Source: Streptomyces sp. 2131.1 | Lineage (GTDB): Bacteria; Actinomycetota; Actinomycetes; Streptomycetales; Streptomycetaceae | Assembly (NCBI RefSeq): GCF_900105515.1 | Contig: NZ_FNSY01000001.1 | Location: forward strand, 2,542,001 to 2,606,000 | DNA length: 64,000 nucleotides | Direction: 5' to 3' | Part shown: positions 47,241 through 55,631 of the stretch, piece by piece | How the letters are laid out: the number at the start of each line of letters is the position of its first letter | How positions within the stretch are numbered: the first letter of the stretch is position 1 | Notes under the pieces: model-generated | Database searches by the model: none | What the model was told of the DNA's origin: nothing | Seen by the model: only the letters and a program-made list of their open reading frames with translations | Translations under genes and position numbers: made by a program

Positions 47241-47840
47241 ATGACCGCCCAGCGCCTCGTACTCGCCTCCGCCTCCCCGGCCCGCCTCGGCCTCCTCCGC
47301 CAGTCCGGCTTCCAACCGGAGGTCATCGTCAGCGGCGTCGACGAGGACGCCCTCACCGCCCCCACCCCCGCCGAACTCGCCCTCGTCCTCGCCCAGGCCA
47401 AGGCGGCCGTCGTCGCCGCGCTCCCCGAGGCCGCCGGCGCCCTGGTCATCGGCTGCGACTCCGTGCTGGAGCTCGACGGCGAGGCGCTCGGCAAGCCGGC
47501 CGACGCGGAGGAGGCCACCGCCCGCTGGAAGTCGATGCGCGGCCGGGCCGGCGTCCTGCAGACCGGGCACAGCCTGACGGACACCACGACCGGCCGCACG
47601 GTCTCGCGGACGGCGTCCACGACGGTCCGCTTCGGTGAGCCCTCGGACGCCGAGATCGCCGCCTACGTGGCCTCGGGCGAACCGCTGCACGTGGCGGGGG
47701 CCTTCACCCTCGACGGGCGGTCGGCGCCGTTCGTGGACTCCATCGAGGGCGACCCGGGCAACGTCATCGGCCTGTCGCTGCCGCTGCTGCGCCGCCTGCT
47801 GGGCGAGCTGGGGATCTCGGTCACCGACCTCTGGGCCTGA
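47241..47840 (+). CDS. maf: Maf-family nucleoside triphosphate pyrophosphatase
   Basis: 199 residues from ATG 47241. TACCAT (47228-47233) ends seven bases before it, and an alternative ATG at 47232 would sit inside that -10. Maf proteins hydrolyse non-canonical or methylated NTPs (dTTP/UTP or m7GTP types). Motifs: [43 protein letters not shown], and [32 protein letters not shown]. It lies between carboxylase genes, as in S. coelicolor, with no obvious functional link. Confidence 0.95.
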   Translation: MTAQRLVLASASPARLGLLRQSGFQPEVIVSGVDEDALTAPTPAELALVLAQAKAAVVAALPEAAGALVIGCDSVLELDGEALGKPADAEEATARWKSMRGRAGVLQTGHSLTDTTTGRTVSRTASTTVRFGEPSDAEIAAYVASGEPLHVAGAFTLDGRSAPFVDSIEGDPGNVIGLSLPLLRRLLGELGISVTDLWA

Positions 47841-47845
47841 AGCCT

Positions 47846-48301
47846 TCAGGCGGGGGCGGGCGCGGCCGGCTGCTCGGGCTCCGCCTTCGGCTGGGGCTCC
47901 GGCTCCGGGCCGTACGCCACCAGGGCGAGCACGATGAGGCCGAGCACCACCATCATCCAGACGAACGCCGTCCAGCCGACGAGTCCGACCGTGAGCGCGC
48001 CGAGCACCCCGTGGACGACCGCGCAGCAGATGAGCACGATCCGCGCGACACGTCCCGGCGCCCGGTCGCGGGCACCGGCCAGCACGAGGATCACGGCGCA
48101 CAGGAGCAGGAACAGCCCGGAGACGCCGCCGAGCACCCAGGTGCCCTTGGACATCATGTCCGGGTCCGTACCGGCCAGGGACATGTCCTGGTTCTTCACG
48201 ACCGTGCCCATGACCACGTTGATGATCACAATGCCCACCGCTTCCACGGCCAGCACGAGCGCGGCTATGAAAGCCACCAGCCTGCGCACCACGGCGCTCA
48301 C
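47846..48301 (-). CDS. Four-helix membrane protein, hypothetical
   Basis: 151 residues with hydrophobic segments near 8-30, 53-75, 84-104 and 107-129, then a Pro/Glu-rich tail (PEPEPQPKAEPEQPAAPAPA). The GTG start at 48301 is preceded by GGGGG. No catalytic motif. It overlaps nothing and converges with maf, only five bases apart, so transcripts from the two strands must overlap or end within the genes. Function unknown. Confidence 0.72.
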   Translation of the reverse strand: MSAVVRRLVAFIAALVLAVEAVGIVIINVVMGTVVKNQDMSLAGTDPDMMSKGTWVLGGVSGLFLLLCAVILVLAGARDRAPGRVARIVLICCAVVHGVLGALTVGLVGWTAFVWMMVVLGLIVLALVAYGPEPEPQPKAEPEQPAAPAPA

Positions 48302-48673
48302 CCCCTGTTACCAGCAGTACGTGCGATAGCGCGGACCTTACTAACGGGTAATGGCCACGACAAGGGCCCGGGAGAACCCCGGCGCACCCCTAGTCGTCCG
48401 GGCTTTCGTGCGCCGGGCAAAGAATTGCCCACCCCTTAGTGGGAACCTCACAAAGAATCACGGTAAGTCGCTGCCCGTGCCGATAGAGACCTGGGCCACA
48501 CCTGGTCGCTACTGTGCGGTTTCAGAACCCGGCGTACCGTGGTGGCACAAGGGATTTCGCGACTCGAGCACGCCTCGAATCACACTCCGTGTGGGCAAGC
48601 TCACCATTGGGGACGGGTCGTAGGACCGTGTCGGTTGTCCCTAAACTCAGCTTGTTTCAAGGAGGGAGCCATC
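48302..48673 (+). promoter_or_regulatory. Long leader/promoter region of accA2
   Basis: No gene is visible here. CCCGGCGCAC (48378-48387) and GTGCGCCGGG (48408-48417) form a perfect 10-bp stem with a 20-base loop, partly overlapping GGGCAA-AGAA-TTGCCC (48415-48430). TAAACT (48642-48647) is a likely -10 for accA2, with the AAGGAGG ribosome site at 48659. Confidence 0.5.
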
Positions 48674-50428
48674 GTGCGCAAGGTGCTCATCGCCAACCGT
48701 GGCGAAATTGCTGTCCGTGTTGCTCGGGCCTGCCGGGACGCGGGGATCGGGAGCGTGGCCGTCTACGCCGACCCGGACCGTGACGCTCTGCACGTCCGTG
48801 CGGCCGACGAGGCATTCGCTCTGGGCGGTGACACCCCGGCGGCCAGCTACCTGGACATCGCCAAGGTGCTTCAGGCGGCCAAGGACTCCGGGGCGGACGC
48901 GATCCACCCGGGTTACGGCTTCCTCTCGGAGAACGCCGAGTTCGCCCAGGCCGTACTGGACGCCGGTCTCACGTGGATCGGCCCGCCGCCGCACGCGATC
49001 CGGGACCTCGGTGACAAGGTCGCCGCCCGTCACATCGCGCAGCGCGCCGGTGCCCCGCTCGTCGCGGGCACCCCGGACCCGGTCTCCGGTTCCGAGGAGG
49101 TCGTCGCCTTCGCCTCGGAGCACGGCCTGCCGATCGCGATCAAGGCCGCCTTCGGCGGTGGCGGCCGCGGCCTGAAGGTCGCCCGCACGCTGGAGGAGAT
49201 CCCGGAGCTGTACGACTCCGCGGTCCGCGAGGCCGTCGCCGCGTTCGGGCGCGGGGAGTGCTTCGTCGAGCGCTACCTCGACAAGCCGCGCCACGTGGAG
49301 ACCCAGTGCCTGGCCGACACCCACGGCAACGTGGTCGTCGTCTCGACCCGTGACTGCTCGCTCCAGCGCCGCCACCAGAAGCTCGTGGAGGAGGCCCCGG
49401 CCCCCTTCCTGTCCGACGCGCAGAACGCCGAGCTGTACGCGGCCTCGAAGGCGATCCTGAAGGAGGCCGGCTACGTCGGCGCCGGCACGGTCGAGTTCCT
49501 GGTCGGTCTCGACGGCACGATCTCCTTCCTGGAGGTCAACACGCGCCTCCAGGTGGAGCACCCGGTGACCGAGGAGGTCTCCGGCATCGACCTCGTCCGC
49601 GAGATGTTCCGCATCGCCGACGGCGAGGAGCTGGGTTACGACGACCCCGCCTCGCGCGGTCACTCCTTCGAGTTCCGGATCAACGGCGAGGACCCGGGCC
49701 GCGGCTTCCTGCCGGCCCCCGGCACCGTCACCAGGTTCGACGCGCCGAGCGGTCCGGGCGTGCGCCTGGACGCGGGCGTGGAGTCCGGCTCGGTCATCGG
49801 CCCCGCCTGGGACTCGCTGCTGGCGAAGCTCATCGTGACCGGTGCGACGCGTGAGCAGGCGCTCCAGCGCGCGGCCCGCGCCCTGGCGGAGTTCAACGTC
49901 GAGGGCATGGCCACCGCCATCCCCTTCCACCGTGCGGTCGTGGTGGACCCGGCGTTCACCGCCGACCCGTTCCGCGTCCACACCCGCTGGATCGAGACGG
50001 AGTTCGTCAACGAGATCAAGCCGTTCGCCGCTCCCGCCGAGGCGGAGGCCGACGACGAGGCCGGCCGCGAGACGGTGGTCGTCGAGGTCGGCGGCAAGCG
50101 CCTGGAGGTCTCGCTGCCCTCCTCGCTCGGCATGAGCCTGGCCCGTACCGGCCTCGCGGCGGGCGCCAAGCCCAAGCGCCGCGCGGCCAAGAAGTCCGGC
50201 TCCGCCGTCTCCGGCGACACCCTCGCCTCCCCGATGCAGGGCACGATCGTGAAGATCGCCGTGGAGGAGGGCCAGGAGGTCAAGGAGGGCGACCTGATCG
50301 TCGTCCTGGAGGCCATGAAGATGGAGCAGCCGCTGAACGCGCACCGCTCCGGCACGGTCAAGGGTCTGGCCGCCGAGGTGGGCAGCTCGATCTCCTCGGG
50401 CGCCGTCATCTGCGAGATCAAGGACTGA
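48674..50428 (+). CDS. accA2: Acyl-CoA carboxylase alpha subunit (biotin carboxylase + BCCP)
   Basis: 584 residues. Residues 1-450 are biotin carboxylase ([26 protein letters not shown]-grasp [59 protein letters not shown]). A linker with basic repeats (KPKRRAAKK) leads to a biotin carrier domain with EAMKMEQP, biotinyl Lys K549. It carboxylates biotin using ATP and bicarbonate and serves the beta subunits such as PccB. GTG 48674 follows AAGGAGGGAG. Substrate of BirA encoded nearby. Confidence 0.96.
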   Translation: MRKVLIANRGEIAVRVARACRDAGIGSVAVYADPDRDALHVRAADEAFALGGDTPAASYLDIAKVLQAAKDSGADAIHPGYGFLSENAEFAQAVLDAGLTWIGPPPHAIRDLGDKVAARHIAQRAGAPLVAGTPDPVSGSEEVVAFASEHGLPIAIKAAFGGGGRGLKVARTLEEIPELYDSAVREAVAAFGRGECFVERYLDKPRHVETQCLADTHGNVVVVSTRDCSLQRRHQKLVEEAPAPFLSDAQNAELYAASKAILKEAGYVGAGTVEFLVGLDGTISFLEVNTRLQVEHPVTEEVSGIDLVREMFRIADGEELGYDDPASRGHSFEFRINGEDPGRGFLPAPGTVTRFDAPSGPGVRLDAGVESGSVIGPAWDSLLAKLIVTGATREQALQRAARALAEFNVEGMATAIPFHRAVVVDPAFTADPFRVHTRWIETEFVNEIKPFAAPAEAEADDEAGRETVVVEVGGKRLEVSLPSSLGMSLARTGLAAGAKPKRRAAKKSGSAVSGDTLASPMQGTIVKIAVEEGQEVKEGDLIVVLEAMKMEQPLNAHRSGTVKGLAAEVGSSISSGAVICEIKD

Positions 50429-50438
50429 CGCTCTTCCC

Positions 50439-50484
50439 CGCCGGTGCCCCGGTCATGTCCTCGGACGTGACCGGGGCACCGGCG
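50439..50484 (+). terminator. Terminator after accA2
   Basis: CGCCGGTGCCCCGGTCA and TGACCGGGGCACCGGCG form a 17-bp perfect stem, and most of the 12-base interior can also pair. Confidence 0.88.
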
Positions 50485-50551
50485 CATTCGGGGACGGGCG
50501 CCGCCCGCGCGATGGCATCCTGGAGACCGGGGAGACAGGAGGGACCGCACC

Positions 50552-51160
50552 ATGGCGACGAGCACGACGGGGACGCCGGCCCGGCCCATGCGTGCCGACG
50601 CGCGCCGCAATCACGGCCGGTTGCTCGCGGCGGCCCGTACCGCCTTCGCGGAACACGGCACCGACGCGTCCCTGGAGGACGTGGCACGGCGCGCGGGGGT
50701 GGGCATCGGCACGCTGTACCGCCACTTCCCTACCCGGCACGCCCTGATGAGCGCGGTCTTCCAGGAGGCGGTGACCTCCCTGATCACCCGCTCCCGCGAA
50801 CTGGCCGAGGCGGAGCGCCCGTGCGCCGCCCTGGTGGAGTGGCTGGGCGCGATCGTCACTCATGCGGGTGAGTACCGCGGCCTGGCGCAGGCCCTCATGT
50901 CGACGTGCCGCGACGAGAGTTCGGCGCTGGCCCGGTGCAACACACCGCTGCGCGAGGCGGGTTCGCTCCTCCTGACGCGCGCCCAGTCGACCGGTTCGGT
51001 CCGCCCGGACGTCTCGATCGACGACCTGATGCAACTGACCAACGCGATCGCACTGGCGGCGGAACAGTCCCCGGACGACCCCCAACTGGCGGACCGCCTG
51101 CTGACGCTGACGCTGCGGGGCTTGGCCACGAGCCCAAAATCCAGCCCCTCCGACGATTGA
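50552..51160 (+). CDS. TetR-family regulator with repeat-derived C-terminus
   Basis: 202 residues. The N-terminal helix-turn-helix reads NHGRLLAAARTAFAEHGTDASLEDVARRAGVGIGTLYRHFPTRHAL, a clear TetR match. The ligand domain follows the SoxR/QacR-like pattern with LMSTCRDESSALARCNTPLREAG. The last residues SSPSDD and the stop codon lie within a dispersed intergenic repeat (51141-51190). The original C-terminus may therefore have been replaced or extended. AGGAGGG precedes ATG 50552. Targets unknown. Confidence 0.9.
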   Translation: MATSTTGTPARPMRADARRNHGRLLAAARTAFAEHGTDASLEDVARRAGVGIGTLYRHFPTRHALMSAVFQEAVTSLITRSRELAEAERPCAALVEWLGAIVTHAGEYRGLAQALMSTCRDESSALARCNTPLREAGSLLLTRAQSTGSVRPDVSIDDLMQLTNAIALAAEQSPDDPQLADRLLTLTLRGLATSPKSSPSDD

Positions 51161-51190
51161 GGAGCGGGGGCCCGGGGGCAGCGCCCCCGC
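51141..51190 (+). repeat. Dispersed intergenic repeat, copy 2
   Basis: Same layout as the copy at 47151 (AGCCCCTCCGACGATTGAGG ... GGGGGCAGCGCCCCC). It overlaps the last codons and stop of the TetR gene and ends next to the convergent DeoR gene. Confidence 0.85.
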
Positions 51191-51191
51191 G

Positions 51192-52151
51192 CTACCGCCG
51201 CCGCAGATCCGCCACCCGCGCCCGGTCCCGGTCCCGCTCCACCGTCGACTCCCCCAGCGCCCGCAACGGCTGCCCCTGCGTACGCCGCTGCCCGGGCAAC
51301 GGCATCTCGCGCCTGGCGGGCCGCCCGCCCGCACCCGATTCGGCGGCGGCCGACGAGGCCGCCCCCGCTCCCCCGCCCGCGACAGCGATCCGTACGCCCT
51401 GGTCCGCCAGCGCCTGGAGCTCCGCCGCCGCGCGGTCGTCGTGCGCGGCGGGCTCGTCGGTCACCAGATGGGTGATGAGGTCCGTCGGCACCGTCTGGAA
51501 CATCGTGTCGGAGCCGAGCTTCGTGTGGTCCGCGAGGACCACCACCTCCGCCGCGGCCTGCACCAGCGCCCGGTCCACACTCGCGGAGAGCATGTTGGAC
51601 GTGGAGAGCCCGCGCTCGGCGGTGAGCCCGTTCCCGGAGAGGAAGGCGCGCGAGACCCGCAGACCCTGGAGGGACTGCTCGGCCCCGCTGCCCACGAGGG
51701 CGTAGTTGGAACCGCGCAGGGTGCCGCCGGTCATCACCACTTCGACCCGGTTGGCATGGGCCAGCGCCTGGGCGACGAGCAGCGAGTTGGTGACGACGGT
51801 CAGGCCGGGGACGCGCGCGAGCCGGCGGGCCAGCTCCTGCGTGGTCGTACCGGCACCGACGACGATGGCCTCGCCCTCTTCGACGAGGCCGGCGGCCATG
51901 TCGGCGATGGCCGTCTTCTCCGCGGTCGCTAGATGGGATTTCTGCGGAAAGCCGGACTCCCGCGTAAAACCGCCCGGCAAGACCGCACCGCCGTGCCGGC
52001 GGTCGAGGAGTCCTTCTGCCTCCAGCGCCCGCACGTCCCGCCGTACGGTCACTTCGGAGGTCTGGACGACGCGGGCGAGCTCACGGAGCGATACCGCCCC
52101 GTTGGCGCGCACCATTTCGAGGATCAACTGACGACGTTCTGCAGCGAACAC
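51192..52151 (-). CDS. DeoR-family transcriptional regulator
   Basis: 319 residues. The N-terminal HTH is ERRQLILEMVRANGAVSLRELARVVQTSEVTVRRDVRALEAEGLLDRRHGGA, the DeoR signature. The sugar-phosphate isomerase-like ligand domain contains VVGAGTTTQELARRL and VVMTGGTLRGSNYALVG. A C-terminal basic tail of about 50 residues is an extension beyond the family core. Genes for deoxynucleoside use lie nearby, and two share palindromic promoter sites. It is a candidate for their repressor, responding to a sugar phosphate (inference). Leaderless GTG start. Confidence 0.88.
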   Translation of the reverse strand: MFAAERRQLILEMVRANGAVSLRELARVVQTSEVTVRRDVRALEAEGLLDRRHGGAVLPGGFTRESGFPQKSHLATAEKTAIADMAAGLVEEGEAIVVGAGTTTQELARRLARVPGLTVVTNSLLVAQALAHANRVEVVMTGGTLRGSNYALVGSGAEQSLQGLRVSRAFLSGNGLTAERGLSTSNMLSASVDRALVQAAAEVVVLADHTKLGSDTMFQTVPTDLITHLVTDEPAAHDDRAAAELQALADQGVRIAVAGGGAGAASSAAAESGAGGRPARREMPLPGQRRTQGQPLRALGESTVERDRDRARVADLRRR

Positions 52152-52158
52152 GAAACTG

Positions 52159-52188
52159 ACAGTAACGTGACCGCGCGAGAGTTTTCAG
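52159..52188 (-). promoter_or_regulatory. Predicted leaderless promoter of the DeoR-family gene
   Basis: On the minus strand CTGAAA (52183-52188) and TACTGT (52159-52164) are 18 bp apart, and the -10 ends seven bases before GTG 52151. Confidence 0.5.
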
Positions 52189-52360
52189 CAGTTTGCGCCG
52201 AATAGCAGAAGTTGTGCACACAGGTGGCCACCAAGTGGTATAGGCGGCCGTCTTGTTGTCGTCTCCTGATCGGACTGCGTTCACACAAGGGCCCGACTTG
52301 GCGGGAGTTGCCGGGGAATGCCGGGCCCGCAACCGCTCCGGGACCGGCCTCCCGGGCCGG

Positions 52361-53800
52361 TTACGCCTCGCCCGTGCGCTTACGGCTGTGCAACTGGCGG
52401 GCCACTTCCGCGATCGATCCCGACAGGGACGGGTACACAGTGAAGGCGTTTGCGATCTGCTCGACCGTCAGATTGTTGTCGACCGCGATCGAGATGGGGT
52501 GGATCAGCTCGCTCGCCCGGGGGGCGACGACGCAGCCGCCGACCACGATGCCGGTGCCGGGGCGGCAGAAGATCTTGACGAAGCCGTCCCGGATGCCCTG
52601 CATCTTGGCGCGCGGGTTGCGCAGCAGCGGCAGCTTGACGACCAGGGCCTCGATCTTGCCCGCGTCCACGTCCGCCTGGCTGTAGCCGACGGTGGCGATC
52701 TCCGGGTCGGTGAAGACGTTCGAGGAGACCGTCTTCAGGTTCAGCGGGGCCACCGCGTCGCCGAGGAAGTGGTACATCGCGATCCGGCCCTGCATGGCGG
52801 CGACCGAGGCGAGCGCGAAGATGCCGGTGACGTCACCGGCCGCGTAGACGCCGGGGGCGCTGGTACGGGAGACCTTGTCGGTCCGGATGTGCCCGGAGTC
52901 CTTGAGCTGGACGCCGGCCTCCTCCAGGCCCATCCCGGCGGTGTTGGGGATGGCGCCGACGGCCATCAGGCAGTGCGTGCCGGAGATGACCCGGCCGTCG
53001 GCGAGGGTCACCTCGACCCGGTCGCCGACGCGCTTGGCGGACTGCGCGCGGGAGCGGGCCATGACGTTCATGCCGCGCCGCCGGAAGACGTCCTCGAGCA
53101 CGGCGGCGGCGTCCGGGTCCTCACCGGGCAGCACGCGGTCGCGGGACGAGACGAGGGTGACGTGCGAGCCGAGGGCCTGGTAGGCGCCGGCGAACTCGGC
53201 ACCGGTGACACCGGAACCGACGACGATGAGCTCCTTGGGCAGCTCGTCGAGGTCGTAGACCTGGGTCCAGTTCAGGATGCGCTCGCCGTCGGGCTGCGCG
53301 TCGGGGATCTCCCGGGGGTGGCCGCCGGTCGCGATGAGCACGGCGTCCGCGGTGAGCGTCTCCTCCGTACCGTCGGCGGCCGTGACGACGACCTGGCGGG
53401 AGCCGTCGGCGGCCTGGAGGCCCTCCAGACGGCCGCGGCCGCGCATCACACGGGCGCCCGCGCGGGTGACGGAGGCGGTGATGTCGTGGGACTGGGCGAG
53501 CGCCAGGCGCTTCACACGGCGGTTGACCTTCCCCAGGTCCACGCCGACCACACGCGCCGCCTGCTCCATGTGCGGGGTGTCGTCCGCGACGATGATGCCC
53601 AGCTCCTCGTACGAGGAGTCGAAGGTGGTCATCACCTCGGCCGTCGCGATCAGGGTCTTCGAGGGCACGCAGTCGGTGAGGACGGACGCGCCGCCGAGGC
53701 CGTCACAGTCGACGACGGTCACGTCCGCGCCGAGCTGGGCGCCCACCAGGGCCGCCTCGTACCCGCCGGGTCCGCCGCCGATGATCACGATCCGGGTCAC
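52361..53800 (-). CDS. lpdA: LpdA-like flavoprotein (NAD(P)H-quinone reductase family)
   Basis: 479 residues from GTG 53800. It has the dihydrolipoamide dehydrogenase/disulfide reductase layout: FAD site RIVIIGGGPGGYEAA, NAD site ELIVVGSGVTGAEFAGAY, GVYAAGDVTG, and C-terminal dimerisation domain. The redox-active disulfide CxxxxC is not intact: GGASVLTDCVPSK has Ser in place of the first Cys. This matches mycobacterial LpdA (Rv3303c), a quinone reductase rather than a true lipoamide dehydrogenase. It stands upstream of the DeoR gene and diverges from the cyclotransferase gene. Confidence 0.9.
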   Translation of the reverse strand: MTRIVIIGGGPGGYEAALVGAQLGADVTVVDCDGLGGASVLTDCVPSKTLIATAEVMTTFDSSYEELGIIVADDTPHMEQAARVVGVDLGKVNRRVKRLALAQSHDITASVTRAGARVMRGRGRLEGLQAADGSRQVVVTAADGTEETLTADAVLIATGGHPREIPDAQPDGERILNWTQVYDLDELPKELIVVGSGVTGAEFAGAYQALGSHVTLVSSRDRVLPGEDPDAAAVLEDVFRRRGMNVMARSRAQSAKRVGDRVEVTLADGRVISGTHCLMAVGAIPNTAGMGLEEAGVQLKDSGHIRTDKVSRTSAPGVYAAGDVTGIFALASVAAMQGRIAMYHFLGDAVAPLNLKTVSSNVFTDPEIATVGYSQADVDAGKIEALVVKLPLLRNPRAKMQGIRDGFVKIFCRPGTGIVVGGCVVAPRASELIHPISIAVDNNLTVEQIANAFTVYPSLSGSIAEVARQLHSRKRTGEA

Positions 53801-54074
53801 GAAAAGTCCGCCTCGCGTTTCTCGTCCCACGGCCGTCTGCTGTCCCGGCCGGGGTCCGGGGGATCGCCCCGGGGGAATGCAGTACGTACTTCATTGTCCC
53901 GCACGCTTCAAGGTGCTTCGCCCCGGGGCCCTCCATCCGTGCGCCGGGGCGCGCGGCGCACGGTCGCGGCAGGCGGATCCCCCCCCTGCGCCCCACCCCC
54001 TGAACCCCCCTCTCGCGGGGGCCTTCCGCCCAGGAACCCGGCCTCCCGCCGCCACCTCCCGTACCCTCGATCAC

Positions 54075-54512
54075 ATGTCGCTCTACGCCGCGTACGCCGG
54101 CAACCTCGACGCGCGGCTGATGACGCGCCGCGCCCCGCACTCACCGCTGCGCGGCACCGGCTGGCTGAACGGCTGGCGGCTGACCTTCGGCGGGGAGCAG
54201 ATGGGCTGGGAGGGAGCGCTGGCCACGGTGGTGGAGGCGCCCCGCTCGCAGGTGTTCGTGGCCCTGTACGACCTGGCCCCCATGGACGAGGACTCCATGG
54301 ACCGCTGGGAGGGCGTCGGCCTCGACATCTACCGCCGCATGCGGATCCGGGTGCACACCCTGGACGGCGAGGAACCGGCCTGGATCTATGTGCTGAACGG
54401 TTACGAGGGCGGCCTGCCGTCCGCCCGGTACCTCGGCGAGATCGCGGACGCGGCGGACTCGGCGGGCGCGCCGCACGATTATGTGATGGAACTCCGCAAG
54501 CGCCCCTGCTGA
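54075..54512 (+). CDS. Gamma-glutamylcyclotransferase-fold protein
   Basis: 145 residues. The N-terminal [13 protein letters not shown] corresponds to the Y-G-S-N-L/M anion-binding loop of the GGCT fold, and [30 protein letters not shown] includes the conserved region with the acidic catalytic position. The family cleaves gamma-glutamyl amino acids to 5-oxoproline or opens glutathione-like peptides; since streptomycetes use mycothiol, the substrate is uncertain. TACCCT (54062-54067) seven bases before ATG 54075 supports this start as leaderless. Single gene. Confidence 0.88.
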   Translation: MSLYAAYAGNLDARLMTRRAPHSPLRGTGWLNGWRLTFGGEQMGWEGALATVVEAPRSQVFVALYDLAPMDEDSMDRWEGVGLDIYRRMRIRVHTLDGEEPAWIYVLNGYEGGLPSARYLGEIADAADSAGAPHDYVMELRKRPC

Positions 54513-54615
54513 CCGGAGCGGCCCCCGGGCCGCCGCGGAAACGGCGACGACCTGCCCCTTTGACGTCCGGCCCGGGCTCCGATTGTCGGAACACACGAAC
54601 GAATGCCGCAAGACT

Positions 54616-54641
54616 CTGTACAGGGGCATCTACGCGCGTAG
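54616..54641. promoter_or_regulatory. Paired palindromes in the punA promoter (candidate DeoR operator)
   Basis: CTGTACAG (54616-54623) and CTACGCGCGTAG (54630-54641) are perfect inverted repeats six bases apart, just upstream of the punA -10 (TACCCT, 54654-54659). The same two words recur before deoC. Confidence 0.7.
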
Positions 54642-54666
54642 GGATTCAGCGGTTACCCTCATCCGC

Positions 54667-55491
54667 GTGAACGCATCTGTTATTCCGGACCACATCCAGG
54701 GCGACCCGTACGCCGCCGCCGCCGACGCCGCCGCCCGCCTGCGCGAGCTGACCGGTGCCGAGACTCACGACGTCGCCCTCGTGATGGGCTCCGGCTGGGC
54801 GCCCGCCGCGGCGGCGCTCGGCGTTCCGGCCGCCGAGTTCCCGGTGACCGCCCTGCCCGGATTCCCGGCACCCGCCGTCGAGGGCCACGGCGGCACGGTC
54901 CGCTCGCACGTGATCGGCGACAAGCGGGTCCTGGTCTTCCTGGGCCGCACCCACTTCTACGAGGGCCGCGGCGTCGCCGCCGTCGCGCACGGGGTGCGTA
55001 CCGCGGTGGCCGCGGGCGTCCGGACCGTCGTCCTGACGAACGGCTGCGGCGGCCTGCGCGAGGGCATGCGCCCCGGGCAGCCGGTCCTGATCAGCGACCA
55101 CATCAACCTCACGGCGGCGTCCCCGATCGTCGGCGCCAACTTCGTCGACCTGACGGACCTGTACTCGCCGCGGCTGCGCGCCCTGTGCAAGGAGATCGAC
55201 GAGACGCTCGAAGAGGGCGTGTACGTGCAGTTCCCCGGCCCGCACTACGAGACGCCGGCCGAGATCGGCATGGTCCGCGTGATGGGCGGCGACCTGGTCG
55301 GCATGTCCACGGTCCTCGAAGCGATCGCCGCCCGGGAGGCGGGGGCGGAGGTCCTGGGTCTGTCGCTGGTGACGAACCTGGCGGCGGGGCTGAGCGGGGA
55401 GCCGCTGAACCATGAGGAGGTTCTGCAGGCGGGCCGCGATTCCGCTACGCGGATGGGGTCCCTGCTGGCGCGGGTGCTGGACCGGATCTGA
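54667..55491 (+). CDS. punA: Purine-nucleoside phosphorylase
   Basis: 274 residues from GTG 54667, which has TACCCT seven bases upstream and no ribosome binding site. The product is a trimeric-type purine nucleoside phosphorylase converting (deoxy)inosine/guanosine + Pi to base + (deoxy)ribose-1-phosphate. Motifs: [65 protein letters not shown] (substrate Glu), and SLVTNLAAG with the catalytic Asn. It is adjacent to the phosphosugar mutase and near deoC, consistent with nucleoside salvage. Called deoD in some streptomycete annotations. Confidence 0.95.
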   Translation: MNASVIPDHIQGDPYAAAADAAARLRELTGAETHDVALVMGSGWAPAAAALGVPAAEFPVTALPGFPAPAVEGHGGTVRSHVIGDKRVLVFLGRTHFYEGRGVAAVAHGVRTAVAAGVRTVVLTNGCGGLREGMRPGQPVLISDHINLTAASPIVGANFVDLTDLYSPRLRALCKEIDETLEEGVYVQFPGPHYETPAEIGMVRVMGGDLVGMSTVLEAIAAREAGAEVLGLSLVTNLAAGLSGEPLNHEEVLQAGRDSATRMGSLLARVLDRI

Positions 55492-55500
55492 GGCTGTCCT

Positions 55501-55551
55501 GGGGGCGCTGCCCCCAGACCCCCGCTCCTCGATCGCCGGAGAGGCTCAAAG
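55501..55551 (-). repeat. Dispersed intergenic repeat, copy 3 (reverse orientation)
   Basis: The reverse complement reads AGCCTCTCCGGCGATCGAGG ... GGGGGCAGCGCCCCC, matching the family. It lies just after punA. Confidence 0.82.
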
Positions 55552-55554
55552 GTA

Positions 55555-55598
55555 GCCCCGTCGGCGTTCGAGGCGCGGGGCCCGGGGCAGCGCCCCGG
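55555..55598 (+). repeat. Dispersed intergenic repeat, degenerate copy
   Basis: AGCCCCGTCGGCGTTCGAGG ... CGGGGCAGCGCCCCG in the opposite orientation to the neighbouring copy, so the two repeats face each other before the mutase gene. Confidence 0.7.
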
Positions 55599-55631
55599 TT
55601 TCGTACGCGCACCGCACACGAAAGGCACCCC

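Noticed and set aside
48647..50344. A 565-codon frame antisense to accA2
   Set aside because: Shadow of a gene with strong family motifs; composition typical of antisense reading in high-GC DNA.
54624..54659. TGTACA upstream of punA as a -35 element
   Set aside because: The distance to the -10 (about 31 bases) is too long; it is better explained as part of a palindromic operator.
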